The translations under genes and the position numbers were made by a program. From positions 1 to 41,024 of the forward strand of contig CACZOA010000001.1 of assembly GCA_902782665.1 (NCBI GenBank): 41,024 bases of DNA. Direction: 5' to 3'. This document shows, in pieces, positions 23,544 through 32,028 of the stretch. The notes under the pieces were generated by a model, which worked only from the letters and a program-made list of their open reading frames with translations, ran no database searches and had not been told where the DNA came from. The DNA is from an uncultured Bacteroidales bacterium (GTDB lineage Bacteria > Bacteroidota > Bacteroidia > Bacteroidales > Paludibacteraceae). Numbering within the stretch: position 1 is the stretch's first letter; each line of letters starts with the position of its first letter.

Positions 23544-25577
23544 TCATTTACAATACAGCCATCCGCCTTCATTACTTGTGATTATTCCTTTTTCTTTCAT
23601 GTCCGCAAATTCTCTTTCAAAATCGGCAAGACGGAATTGATATATATGGCGGAGAGTGGCCTCGTTGATGTTGCCTTCACGAAGGTGGATTCGCAGTTTG
23701 ATTGACGTACGGAAATCTTCTCTCTGCATCGACTGAATCTCAGCAGGAGATTTCTTTCCAAGTTCACGGCAGACATCGCAAGTGCCACACGGTTTTGCTT
23801 CGACATCTCCGAAATAGTGGAGGAGCATCTGGCTACGGCATTTTGTGTTATACCGCACATACTGTATCATGTTTTCCATACGATATATCGCACGTTCTTT
23901 ACGAATCTCATACGACTCTTTAGAAATGGCCACATGCCGCGGTTCCTGACGATTAACCAGAAACTCGATAAATGTGGCCTGTTTGCCAGGCACATACTTG
24001 ATGATGCCAAACGCACGAAGATTCTGCAACGCATTGTAGATATGCTGTCGTGAATCTCCATATACACCAAGTTCATGAGCAATCTCCGTCTCATCTATAT
24101 GGACATAATCGGCAAAAACACCTGGATAAAGACGCATCACCGTCTCCATCACACGATTGGAGAATTCAGGCACAGTGTCGTAATCATCACTATACAGATC
24201 ATCACGTCGCACATTGAACATCAATCTAGACGGGCGTATGGCATTCGGAGAATAGGTAAGGTATCCATTCTGAGACAATATATTCAGACTCGACTCTATC
24301 CTCTCATATTTATGATTTCTCTCTTTACAGAACTTCCATAAATCAATCTCCGCATTCCAGCCAGCTCCTTCATGAATAGGTATATTCAGATAACGGCAAA
24401 TCTCATCATAGACAATACGGACATAATCCTTCAACGGGAACTCATCCAACAGATGCTTTCTGAATGCTCCAAAATCCTTATTGTCATAAAGCAATATAGC
24501 AAACGAATCCTTCTCATCTCGTCCAGCACGTCCTGCCTCCTGGAAATAAGCTTCAAGATTTTCTGGCAGATTATAATGGATGACGGTGCGAACATCACCT
24601 TTGTCAATTCCCATTCCGAAAGCATTTGTGGCAACAATCACACGTACACTTCCATTCTTCCACTTGTTTTGCTTCTCATCTTTGATACTGGCATCAAGTC
24701 CGGCATGGTAACTTTCAGCTGATATACCTAAAGAATTGAGTCGGGCTGCGACCTCCTCCGTCAACTTACGGGAACGCACATACACAATAGAAGAACCCTG
24801 ACCCTGTTGGCTATCCAGAATTCGTTTGATGTATTCTATCTTATCATCTGTCTGGCGGACAAGGTAAGAGAGATTCTTACGCAAGAACGTTTTGCGGAAA
24901 ACATTCTTCTCCCTAAACTTCAGTTTCTCTTGGATATCATCCACCACCTCCGGAGTCGCAGTAGCCGTAAGAGCCAACACAGGAGTATGCTTAAGCAGAT
25001 CTCTGATTTCGCTTATTTTCAGATAAGACGGGCGGAAATGATAGCCCCATTGTGAGATACAGTGTGATTCATCCACAGCAATCATACAAATATCCATACG
25101 GAAAAGATTGTTGCGGAACGAGTCGAGAGAAAGTCGTTCTGGAGATATATAAAGGAATTTATAAGCGTCGTAACAAGCATTTTCTATCACACGGTAGACT
25201 TGCTTGGGCTCCATTCCGGAATGGATATACGCAGCCTTGATGCCAAGACGTTGCAGATTCTCCACCTGGTCTTTCATCAGCGACACAAGTGGAGTGATGA
25301 CAAGGCAGACTCCATCTTTAGCCATCGTGGGCACTTGGAAAGTGATACTCTTTCCTCCACCAGTCGGAAGAAGAGCCAACGTGTCTTTACCTGATCCGAT
25401 AGATGTTATAATCTCCTCCTGCATCGGGCGGAAAGAGTCGTAACCCCAATATTTCTTCAAAATCTCACGGTACGACAGACCGGCCGATTTAGCATTACGA
25501 TCAATCGGCAAGTTTGCCTCATAATATTGGCGAAGGAGTTCATCTGTCTGCGGATCTATATACGGAGTGTAAGCCAT
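23544..25577 (-). CDS. recQ: RecQ-family ATP-dependent DNA helicase
   Basis: 677 residues. 3'-5' DNA helicase acting in recombination and replication-fork repair. Walker A TGGGKS at 72-77; DESH (169-172) as the DEAH-box form; QWGYHFRPSY; TATATP in motif III; and the arginine-finger motif QEAGRAGRDE. After the two RecA-like domains comes the zinc-binding region with Cys in KCRSQM, then PCGTCDVC, about 20 residues later. A winged-helix RQC part follows. I see no C-terminal HRDC domain, so the protein is a shorter RecQ, as is common for the second RecQ of Bacteroidetes. A -7 box at 25601-25608 lies just upstream. Confidence 0.92.
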   Translation of the reverse strand: MAYTPYIDPQTDELLRQYYEANLPIDRNAKSAGLSYREILKKYWGYDSFRPMQEEIITSIGSGKDTLALLPTGGGKSITFQVPTMAKDGVCLVITPLVSLMKDQVENLQRLGIKAAYIHSGMEPKQVYRVIENACYDAYKFLYISPERLSLDSFRNNLFRMDICMIAVDESHCISQWGYHFRPSYLKISEIRDLLKHTPVLALTATATPEVVDDIQEKLKFREKNVFRKTFLRKNLSYLVRQTDDKIEYIKRILDSQQGQGSSIVYVRSRKLTEEVAARLNSLGISAESYHAGLDASIKDEKQNKWKNGSVRVIVATNAFGMGIDKGDVRTVIHYNLPENLEAYFQEAGRAGRDEKDSFAILLYDNKDFGAFRKHLLDEFPLKDYVRIVYDEICRYLNIPIHEGAGWNAEIDLWKFCKERNHKYERIESSLNILSQNGYLTYSPNAIRPSRLMFNVRRDDLYSDDYDTVPEFSNRVMETVMRLYPGVFADYVHIDETEIAHELGVYGDSRQHIYNALQNLRAFGIIKYVPGKQATFIEFLVNRQEPRHVAISKESYEIRKERAIYRMENMIQYVRYNTKCRSQMLLHYFGDVEAKPCGTCDVCRELGKKSPAEIQSMQREDFRTSIKLRIHLREGNINEATLRHIYQFRLADFEREFADMKEKGIITSNEGGWLYCK

Positions 25578-25600
25578 GATGGATGTTCTCTGATTTGATG

Positions 25601-25608
25601 CAAAGATA
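25601..25608 (-). promoter_or_regulatory. -7 box of recQ
   Basis: The complement reads TATCTTTG, about 17 nt plus spacing before the ATG at 25577. No clear -33 element. It lies against the terminator of the upstream operon. Confidence 0.45.
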
Positions 25609-25610
25609 CA

Positions 25611-25640
25611 AAAAAGGCCGTATCATAAGATACGACCTTT
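25611..25640 (-). terminator. Terminator of the polyphosphate operon
   Basis: Twelve-base-pair stem with one G-U pair (about 25613-25624 with 25629-25640). The A run at 25611-25616 reads as U on the minus strand. It ends the five-gene block above. Confidence 0.75.
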
Positions 25641-25660
25641 ATATTTAAGAAAAAAGATTC

Positions 25661-26317
25661 TTAGAATTTGTAGCTATAACCTAACTGCAAGTAGTAGTTG
25701 TTGGATTTGAGTTTGTCATCAAACAAGAATCCCAAAGCGACGGAATTATGTCTGTTGATTTTTTTCTTTGCTCCAACCGCATACTTGATTCTGTTGCAAT
25801 CTTTTTTTGCGATCTCGTAGTATGCCTCTGCAGAAATATATGGGTATAACTTAATTTTTGCGAATTCATATTCCACTTCTGCCTTACCTCTGACAATCTG
25901 CTTCGGATCCACCTTATGTGTATTTCCATAACTGTCATCCTGGAATGTCGCCTGATAACGTGCGCGAAGAGAAAACTCGAAGTTTCCAGCATTCGTTGAT
26001 CCAGTCAATGTAGCGATTGCTCGATGGTTTAGCAGACAATAGTTTGTCTCATTATACAATAACGCAGAATATGCCACACCACCCTTAAGATGTTTTTTGA
26101 TAAGTTTGAAATCTGCACCAAGTGTAGAAGCCAAACGGTCGAAATGACCCATGTTTTGATTTAGACGCACCTCCTCTTCCAAAGATATGTCTATCTTTTT
26201 ATTGAGTTTTTTCGACAATTCAACCGATATATTACTACCAAAGTCTTCCTCTGCCGACACTGAAAATGCGACACAGGAAAGAAGCAGCAATATATATTTC
26301 ATCAAACTTTTCATCAA
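25661..26317 (-). CDS. DUF2490-like outer membrane protein
   Basis: 218 residues with a signal peptide (cleavage near VSAEED). Repeated amphipathic strands: ELSKKLNKKIDISLEEEVRLN at the start, FDRLASTLGADFKL, LRARYQATFQ, VEYEF, and a final YYLQLGYSYKF ending in Phe, as expected for an outer membrane barrel. It matches the DUF2490 pattern (ends with a strand, contains conserved E..R/Y positions). It is the last gene of the operon with the polyphosphate polymerase and DUF4956, 28 bp after the latter. In this context it may be the outer membrane part of that system, which is inference from position only. Confidence 0.75.
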   Translation of the reverse strand: MMKSLMKYILLLLSCVAFSVSAEEDFGSNISVELSKKLNKKIDISLEEEVRLNQNMGHFDRLASTLGADFKLIKKHLKGGVAYSALLYNETNYCLLNHRAIATLTGSTNAGNFEFSLRARYQATFQDDSYGNTHKVDPKQIVRGKAEVEYEFAKIKLYPYISAEAYYEIAKKDCNRIKYAVGAKKKINRHNSVALGFLFDDKLKSNNYYLQLGYSYKF

Positions 26318-26345
26318 ACTTTATCTTTTTAGGTACAAAACCTTT

Positions 26346-27014
26346 TTATTCTGTGAAATCTTTAGCTCTACGGATACCGTCTACAGTATTGATTGATTTG
26401 TCGGCAGTCTTATAGTAAACTTTTACCAAAGCGATGTCCTTAAGGAAATCAATATGTCCGACCTCAAACTTAGTGATATCCAAACCAGTGCGAGCCTTCA
26501 AATCTGCCATCATCTCATCATACTTGTCTGGAGTGATAAGATTGATTTTCTCATATGTGACAAGCTTCACGTTCACTCTGTCCATCAAGCTGCTACGCTC
26601 CATCACCCATGCTGCGGCAACAAAGATAAGATTAGTCACAACCAACTCAACATAAGAGACACTTGTAGCCAAACCATTGATTACGGCGATACCGATAATC
26701 ATGAACAAGTATGACATCTCACGAATCGCAATGGCCTCCGTACGGTATCGCACAATACCAAAGATCGCGAACAATCCTAAGGCAAGACCAATCTGAAGTT
26801 TCTCGTGTCCAAGCAAGAAGATCAAAAGGAAGACAGTGACCGCAATCATAGTGAAGCAGAAACACCAGTCTTTTCTCTTACTGCGAGAATAATATAACCA
26901 ACCAATGATAATAAAAGAGAAAAGCATTGTAACGGCGAAACGTACAAGCATTTCAATCAGTCCGTCAACATTAATCAACGGAATACCCAAAAGTTCAATT
27001 TGAGATAAATCCAT
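26346..27014 (-). CDS. DUF4956 membrane protein
   Basis: 222 residues with about four transmembrane segments in the first 140 (around 20-42, 52-70, 76-90 and 100-140) and a soluble C-terminal domain (GHIDFLKDIALVKVYYKT). It contains the family's ALGLFAIFGIVRYRTEAIAIREM stretch, split here as GLFAIFGIVRYRT and IREMSY, which marks DUF4956. DUF4956 genes are regularly found beside VTC-type polyphosphate polymerases, as here with only 12 bp between. A role as membrane partner or channel for that enzyme is the usual inference. It has not been shown from this sequence. Confidence 0.88.
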   Translation of the reverse strand: MDLSQIELLGIPLINVDGLIEMLVRFAVTMLFSFIIIGWLYYSRSKRKDWCFCFTMIAVTVFLLIFLLGHEKLQIGLALGLFAIFGIVRYRTEAIAIREMSYLFMIIGIAVINGLATSVSYVELVVTNLIFVAAAWVMERSSLMDRVNVKLVTYEKINLITPDKYDEMMADLKARTGLDITKFEVGHIDFLKDIALVKVYYKTADKSINTVDGIRRAKDFTE

Positions 27015-27026
27015 GGTATTAAAATT

Positions 27027-27848
27027 TTACTTTTTTGACAACATTTTTTCTATATAGCGAAGTTTTCTTTTGAATCTGTTCTGTTTCAGACTAGGATCAG
27101 TAAGAATCATACCAAGACAGTATTTACTGATACTTTTCTTCTTGATTCTTAAATCTGCCATATAGCTTGTAAAAGGGGAATATACATTTCCATCGCGTTT
27201 CACCTCCACGATACAAAGAGCAGGGATCGTATTTTTTGTCCCAGTGACACAGTTCTCAAATTTGATACTGATATCGATGGTCAAACGTTCTGTCTTGCCT
27301 TTGTTGACGAGAGTGATACGAGAGAATTGGTTTCGTAAACGTCCTGATATTTCATCTATACCGTAATTGGCAGATTTGTTGATGAAATCAACGGCATCTG
27401 TATAGGATTTGATATTTTCGTCAGGGACAGAGATACGGATTTTCTTAGTTCTACCCTTATTGCTCTTGTTTTTGATTTCCAAGAAAGTCAGGTTAGACTC
27501 AACATATTCACGGACTCTGATTTTCTGACGATTTAATTTTCTGTCATGATGTATCACATACATTCTAGCATCCGCAGTATCCCAATACAACGTACGGTAG
27601 AACGCTTTACGCTTACCTGCAATCTCCTGCACATAATAGTCGGATTTTGCCTTATCCAAAAGTGCAGGCAGACGACGGACATCAACAAGATACTTCGTGT
27701 CGATTCTATTCATCAGCTTGATACCGCTCATCTGCTCCAATGTGATTGGATCCATCTGAGACAGTTTCGTATCAATAGTAGAAATCAGTTCCTCCATATC
27801 CACATCCGGGAAGACGGGAGTATGAGAAACATTAGTCAACTCCTGCAT
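27027..27848 (-). CDS. Polyphosphate polymerase (VTC domain)
   Basis: 273-residue soluble protein with the VTC catalytic fold (CYTH-like tunnel). Visible features: MNRIDTKYLVD (early basic pair), FYRTLYWDT, then RKLNRQKIRVREY with several Arg and Lys that would line the phosphate tunnel, FLEIKNKSNKGRTKK, and a late LCIVEVKRDG Glu/Lys pair. VTC enzymes make polyphosphate from ATP. In bacteria they occur with DUF4956 and with CotH or exported partners. The gene lies in a minus-strand operon with DUF4956 (12 bp) and two exported proteins upstream. The fit to the family is strong. The product and its location are inferred. Confidence 0.85.
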   Translation of the reverse strand: MQELTNVSHTPVFPDVDMEELISTIDTKLSQMDPITLEQMSGIKLMNRIDTKYLVDVRRLPALLDKAKSDYYVQEIAGKRKAFYRTLYWDTADARMYVIHHDRKLNRQKIRVREYVESNLTFLEIKNKSNKGRTKKIRISVPDENIKSYTDAVDFINKSANYGIDEISGRLRNQFSRITLVNKGKTERLTIDISIKFENCVTGTKNTIPALCIVEVKRDGNVYSPFTSYMADLRIKKKSISKYCLGMILTDPSLKQNRFKRKLRYIEKMLSKK

Positions 27849-27864
27849 GATATTGTTTGTTTAA

Positions 27865-28272
27865 TTACTCGGTGATATACTCCACCTCTTTAACACTCTT
27901 TACCTTGCCCTTGGCGTCGTAAGATGTTTCTTTTGATCTCTTTCCGAACGAGTTGTATTCAATTACAGTTGTCTTCTCCAACTTGTTGAACTCATCGTAC
28001 TTGGTCTCTTTTATACACTTGCCATTAGCGTTGTACTCAAAAACAGTACGCTCCTTTTGGCTTCCGTTTGTTTCATACTTGATCTGCTCAATTCTCTCTC
28101 CATTTGCGTCATACTTTGACAACTCAGAAAGAGTACGCTTGCCAGAATCAATCTTCCACTCCTTAATCTCCTTGATCTTCTTTCCATCGATTGTCTTTTT
28201 CTGGGCATCAACCGAAGAAAAAGCAATTAAAGAAAGGATAACAGGGAAAATAATCTTCATTGTTTTCATCAT
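27865..28272 (-). CDS. Small exported repeat protein
   Basis: 135 residues with a signal peptide (MKIIFPVILSLIAFSSVDAQ). The mature part consists of repeated units of about 22 residues: KYDANGERIEQIKYE, EYNANGKCIKETKYDE, EYNSFGKRSKETSYDA, ending VKEVEYITE. This is a YD/RHS-like beta repeat in miniature, highly charged. It is the second gene of the polyphosphate operon, 16 bp before the polymerase. The function is unknown. A scaffold in the periplasm or on the surface fits the composition. Confidence 0.7.
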   Translation of the reverse strand: MMKTMKIIFPVILSLIAFSSVDAQKKTIDGKKIKEIKEWKIDSGKRTLSELSKYDANGERIEQIKYETNGSQKERTVFEYNANGKCIKETKYDEFNKLEKTTVIEYNSFGKRSKETSYDAKGKVKSVKEVEYITE

Positions 28273-28293
28273 ATTTTTTGATTTTGTGTTAGA

Positions 28294-29025
28294 TTAATAA
28301 ACCTTAGCTTTCAAATCATCACACTTAACGATTTCACCAGTCTTACCTGTGGTCACATTAACTGTGTAAGCTTTAACAATTCCATTTTTTCTCTGTTCAG
28401 CTTCAACCCATACCACATAATCTGTTTCTGGTTCAAGACGTGAGAAATAAAAACTTCCTTCATCATCAGTACGAGTGTCTGACACAGCCATTCTGCCCAC
28501 TGCTCTTATATAGACACGTACAGCAACCGCAGGTACATATTCATCATCATCGTCATCATAAAGTGCAGCATAGAGAATTTTCACATTACCGACAACAGCA
28601 GTTTTACCTGTATTCTTGCCATCAAAAATATAGATAGGCTCCACATCTGTTGTGCCTTTCTTGCCACAATGTACACTACGCATCACGTATGTGTCGTCAT
28701 CATTGCAAGCATAAACTGAATAATCACCCTCACGAAGATAGTTGAATTCAAATTTGCCATTGTGGGATGTCTTTGTCTTATCGTCGTAAACATCCTCCTG
28801 ATTGCCACCATATATCACAAAAACATCAATATCAGGTGCTGCAACAGTGTCACGAACAAAGCTGTAACTGTCGCCAGACTTTACGATATCTCCGTCATCC
28901 AAGACCTTGTATACGATACCTGAAATCTTTGCTTTTCCACCTTCTCCTTCCTCATCTGTACAAGAGAAAAGAGACACTAATGGCAATACTGCCAAAAAAA
29001 GAATTAATTTTCTGAAAATCTTCAT
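28294..29025 (-). CDS. Lipoprotein with two carboxypeptidase-regulatory-like domains
   Basis: 243 residues. Lipobox LVSLFSC with Cys22, an acidic tether (TDEEGEGG), then two beta-sandwich domains: residues about 32-120 (ISGIVYKVL, GKFEFNYLREGDYSVYA) and 140-240 (VVGNVKILYAAL, EGSFYFSRLEPETDYVVWVEA). These match the CarboxypepD_reg pattern often seen in Bacteroidetes surface proteins. A DDDDDE acidic loop could bind calcium or cations. A good AAGGA Shine-Dalgarno-like sequence precedes the ATG. It is the first gene of the polyphosphate set, 21 bp before the repeat protein. Confidence 0.75.
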   Translation of the reverse strand: MKIFRKLILFLAVLPLVSLFSCTDEEGEGGKAKISGIVYKVLDDGDIVKSGDSYSFVRDTVAAPDIDVFVIYGGNQEDVYDDKTKTSHNGKFEFNYLREGDYSVYACNDDDTYVMRSVHCGKKGTTDVEPIYIFDGKNTGKTAVVGNVKILYAALYDDDDDEYVPAVAVRVYIRAVGRMAVSDTRTDDEGSFYFSRLEPETDYVVWVEAEQRKNGIVKAYTVNVTTGKTGEIVKCDDLKAKVY

Positions 29026-29046
29026 ATCTTCCTTTTTGTTTGAACA

Positions 29047-29598
29047 TCAATAATCCTGATGTCCGAAATAATCATCATCTATATTCAACCCCTCCGACTC
29101 CAATTCCTCTGCATCAAAGTCATCACTTCCAAACTCGTCAAGGTAAACACCATCGTCCGCTGCTGAAAGGAACTTGTCATTGTAATCTATGTCTTCAATC
29201 TGCTTAGGTGCTTCACCTTTGCTCTTGACACAAGTAGGCTTAATCAAAGTGCCTTTCTTGATAGCTGTCAACTCAATGAAAAACATTCTTTCATTAAGGC
29301 TGTCGAACATAAACAATAGTCGCTGTCCCTTATCCTGCACAAGTTCTTCCAAACGTGTGTCTGCCATAACATAGTTATCCTCATCAGATGCAGTGAACTT
29401 CATCTCCATCAAAGTAATCTCTGTCTCTCTTTCCCATCCTTCATCACAGATAAAGAAAGATGTCATCTGATCCTTTGTGTACCCTACTGAATCCAACAAA
29501 GCATCGTTGAAATCTAGAAATGTACTCTCGGCATCAATTTCTATTACGCGAGCAAATTTATCATTTTCGTTTGAAATGATAGTAAAACTGTATATCAT
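29047..29598 (-). CDS. Plasmid pRiA4b ORF-3-like protein
   Basis: 183 residues, cytoplasmic (no signal peptide). It opens with IYSFTIISNENDKFARVIEID and has FLDFNDALLDSVGY and SFFICDEGWERE segments, which match the pRiA4b ORF-3 / IS1096 TnpR-like family. The C-terminal 40 residues are very acidic (DDFDAEELESEGLNIDDDYFG). Despite the family name, nothing around it is mobile. It sits 34 bp after dnaA and 21 bp before the carboxypeptidase-regulatory-like lipoprotein, so it bridges the two sets of genes. The function is unknown. Confidence 0.8.
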   Translation of the reverse strand: MIYSFTIISNENDKFARVIEIDAESTFLDFNDALLDSVGYTKDQMTSFFICDEGWERETEITLMEMKFTASDEDNYVMADTRLEELVQDKGQRLLFMFDSLNERMFFIELTAIKKGTLIKPTCVKSKGEAPKQIEDIDYNDKFLSAADDGVYLDEFGSDDFDAEELESEGLNIDDDYFGHQDY

Positions 29599-29632
29599 AA
29601 TGCAATTTTTTATGATTTTTTTTCGTTTTTTC

Positions 29633-31018
29633 CTATTTCAACCCCTTTTCGATAGTCGAAACGCTCTCTCTGATTTCTCGATCTGTCTCACAAAGGTCCA
29701 TCACTGTCTTCACCGCATGAAGCACTGTAGCATGGTCTCTGTTACCTATTTGCTCTCCGATCACAGTCAAAGAACTCTTTGTGTACTTTCTTGCAAGATA
29801 CATCGCAATCTGACGTGCCTGCACTACATCACGTTTTCTCGACTTTGTCTGTATCTCATTCACTGAAAGTTTGTAATAGTCGCACACCTTCTCCTGAATA
29901 TCGCTGATGCTCAAGGTCTTCTCTCTGAAAGTGACCATATCGCTTACAATACGAGAAGCCAACTCAATATTGATTGGAGCACCAAGGAACATTGACTGTG
30001 CAAGGATCGACGCGATGACTCCGTCCAACTCACGCAAATTATCAGGAACTCTCTCTGCGACGAAACGAAGTACGTCGTCAGGAATCTCGACTCCCTGCTC
30101 CTTCGTTTTCTCTTTCAAGATAGAATATTTCAATTCGAAATCAGGCGACGCCAATTCCGTCTGCAATCCCCACTTGAAACGAGACAAAATACGCTGTTCG
30201 AATCCTTGGATATCCTTTGGAGCCTTATCAGCCGTGATCACAACCTGTTTTCCTGACTGATATAGGTGATTAAACACGTTAAAGAACAAATCCTGAGTGG
30301 CGGTTTTATTTCCACCGATTTCCTGAATATCATCGATGATGAAAACGTCGACGCTCTGATAGTATGACAACAATTCAGGGATCTTCTGTTCCATCACTGC
30401 ACGCTGCATGAAATTCAAGAAATCATTTGCAGTCAAATATAGCACGTTAAGTTCAGGATGTGCCTTGACGCAGGCCATACCCAAAGCGTTAACCAAATGA
30501 GTCTTTCCTAGACCAGAATGACCAAACACGAATAAAGGATTATAGAACTGAGCTCCTGGTTTCTGAGCCACGTTCATCGCAATTTTTCTGGCAAATGTAT
30601 TGCTTTTGCCTTCTATGAAATTGTCGAATGTCCATTGTCTGTTCAAATGATTTTCAAACGAACGTCTGCGTACGGCAAACGGATCATAACCTAGCTCCTG
30701 TAGTTTTGCCGGCTGGGATACCGATACAGAATCACTTTCATTGCGACTTGCAACGACCTTGACTCTCCACTTTAGGTTGACCTTGCCAAAGCATCTTCCG
30801 ATACATGCAGTAAGAATCTGAGAGAAATGATCCTCCAAATATGCACGCACCATATCACTTTCTACAGCAAGCACTAGATTGCCATCTGCAAAAGAGACAG
30901 GTACTATCGGTGCGAACCAAGTGACATATTGCTCATCAGAGACAATATCCTTAATACGCGAAAGGCATTCGCCCCATTTCGTCTGACATTCATTCAAACT
31001 TTCGTTCTGATCCTTCAT
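29633..31018 (-). CDS. dnaA: Chromosomal replication initiator DnaA
   Basis: 461 residues. An N-terminal DnaB-interacting domain (1-90), then an AAA+ domain with Walker A GHSGLGKT (166-173) and Walker B FIIDD (226-230). The C-terminal DNA-binding domain has the DnaA signature GNRDHATVLHA. It binds DnaA boxes at the origin and melts DNA to start replication. It lies downstream of amidase and mlaD genes on the same strand. dnaN is not adjacent, and no cluster of DnaA boxes (TTATCCACA) is visible nearby, so the origin is not evidently here. It has no clear promoter of its own in the 50-bp gap. Confidence 0.97.
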   Translation of the reverse strand: MKDQNESLNECQTKWGECLSRIKDIVSDEQYVTWFAPIVPVSFADGNLVLAVESDMVRAYLEDHFSQILTACIGRCFGKVNLKWRVKVVASRNESDSVSVSQPAKLQELGYDPFAVRRRSFENHLNRQWTFDNFIEGKSNTFARKIAMNVAQKPGAQFYNPLFVFGHSGLGKTHLVNALGMACVKAHPELNVLYLTANDFLNFMQRAVMEQKIPELLSYYQSVDVFIIDDIQEIGGNKTATQDLFFNVFNHLYQSGKQVVITADKAPKDIQGFEQRILSRFKWGLQTELASPDFELKYSILKEKTKEQGVEIPDDVLRFVAERVPDNLRELDGVIASILAQSMFLGAPINIELASRIVSDMVTFREKTLSISDIQEKVCDYYKLSVNEIQTKSRKRDVVQARQIAMYLARKYTKSSLTVIGEQIGNRDHATVLHAVKTVMDLCETDREIRESVSTIEKGLK

Positions 31019-31068
31019 AATTGCTATATTTTGTCCTAATTCGTGATTTACTCTTCGTGATTTAACTC

Positions 31069-32004
31069 TTATTTAGCCGATTCTGTCTCCTCTGCCTCTC
31101 CCTTCTTCTTACGAGAGAATAGTGAGAACTGAACATATCGACCAGGATTCTTTTCTAAGTCTTGCAACAACGAGTTTGCACTGTTCGCTGTGCTTGACAA
31201 ATTATTATATAGAGAAGGGTCTTTTAGCAAAAGGCTAATCGAACCGCTTCCGTTTTGGATTTCATTAGATAGTGAGTTGAAACTAGCAAGCGTAGAATTT
31301 ACTTTTGTGAAAGTCAACTGGAAATCCACCTGACTCAAGTTGCTTCCTACCTTGTTGAATGTGTTTACCATTGTACGGGCATCGCTCAACAATGGCTGTA
31401 CCTCCGTCGACATCATAGCATTGAATTTTGCGGATGCTCCCTTCAAATTGTTTGTGATGTCATAGAAATTCGATATAGACTGTGATAGTTTCTGATCCTT
31501 GCTTATCATGCTCAAAGAAAGCATCAAAGAATCAAGCTGTGGTATGATCTCTGCGACTCTCGGCATGATCTCATTAGAAACAGCATCAAGCATTCCTGGA
31601 ACGAATAGCGACGGAATTGTGTCTCCACTCTTGTAATATTCACCTGAACCATCACACTTCAAATCAAGGGAAAGTGTGGCTCCACCCAAAAGTTCACAAG
31701 CAAGCAACGCTTTTGTGCCCTTTGGCAACACAAGTTGATTGTCACAATTAAGTCTGACAACTACAGGTGCATTAGGATCCTTATAATTATAATCAATAGA
31801 ATGCACATTTCCGACTGCCACTCCTCGCGACATGATCTTGCTTGACTCAAGCAGTCCGTTCACATTCTCAAATTTCACAAAATATAGATTGCTGGGGGTC
31901 ATGACCTTGACACCCTTCAGATAATGTATTCCGAAGTATAGTATAGCGACAGTAGCTATAACACATAAACCGATTAAAAATTCTCGACTATATTTAAAGT
32001 TCAT
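31069..32004 (-). CDS. MlaD/MCE-family protein
   Basis: 311 residues. One N-terminal transmembrane anchor (about 9-29) and an MCE domain (about 38-115: YFVKFENVNGLLESSKIMSRGVAVG). A long helical C-terminal region (140-290) with Asn/Ser/Leu-rich heptads could form a coiled-coil tunnel. MCE proteins of the Mla type carry phospholipids between membranes. The lipid ABC transporter genes (MlaE, MlaF) are not in the window, and the amidase gene precedes it by 24 bp. The amidase-MlaD pair is a recurrent Bacteroidetes arrangement. Cargo is not known. Confidence 0.85.
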   Translation of the reverse strand: MNFKYSREFLIGLCVIATVAILYFGIHYLKGVKVMTPSNLYFVKFENVNGLLESSKIMSRGVAVGNVHSIDYNYKDPNAPVVVRLNCDNQLVLPKGTKALLACELLGGATLSLDLKCDGSGEYYKSGDTIPSLFVPGMLDAVSNEIMPRVAEIIPQLDSLMLSLSMISKDQKLSQSISNFYDITNNLKGASAKFNAMMSTEVQPLLSDARTMVNTFNKVGSNLSQVDFQLTFTKVNSTLASFNSLSNEIQNGSGSISLLLKDPSLYNNLSSTANSANSLLQDLEKNPGRYVQFSLFSRKKKGEAEETESAK

Positions 32005-32028
32005 TGTTATATAGTTTTTCTTTGTTCT

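Noticed and set aside
28294-29025. Another substrate of the radical SAM system
   Set aside because: It is a lipoprotein with a similar beta-sandwich fold, but it lacks the LGFQ leader and the YGC motif and is far from the enzyme gene.
29047-29598. IS1096-type passenger gene as sign of a mobile element
   Set aside because: The family name is historical. There is no transposase, inverted repeat or target duplication nearby.
29599-31068. Replication origin beside dnaA
   Set aside because: The flanking gaps are only 34 and 50 bp, and neither shows clustered TTATCCACA-type boxes or a large AT-rich unwinding region.
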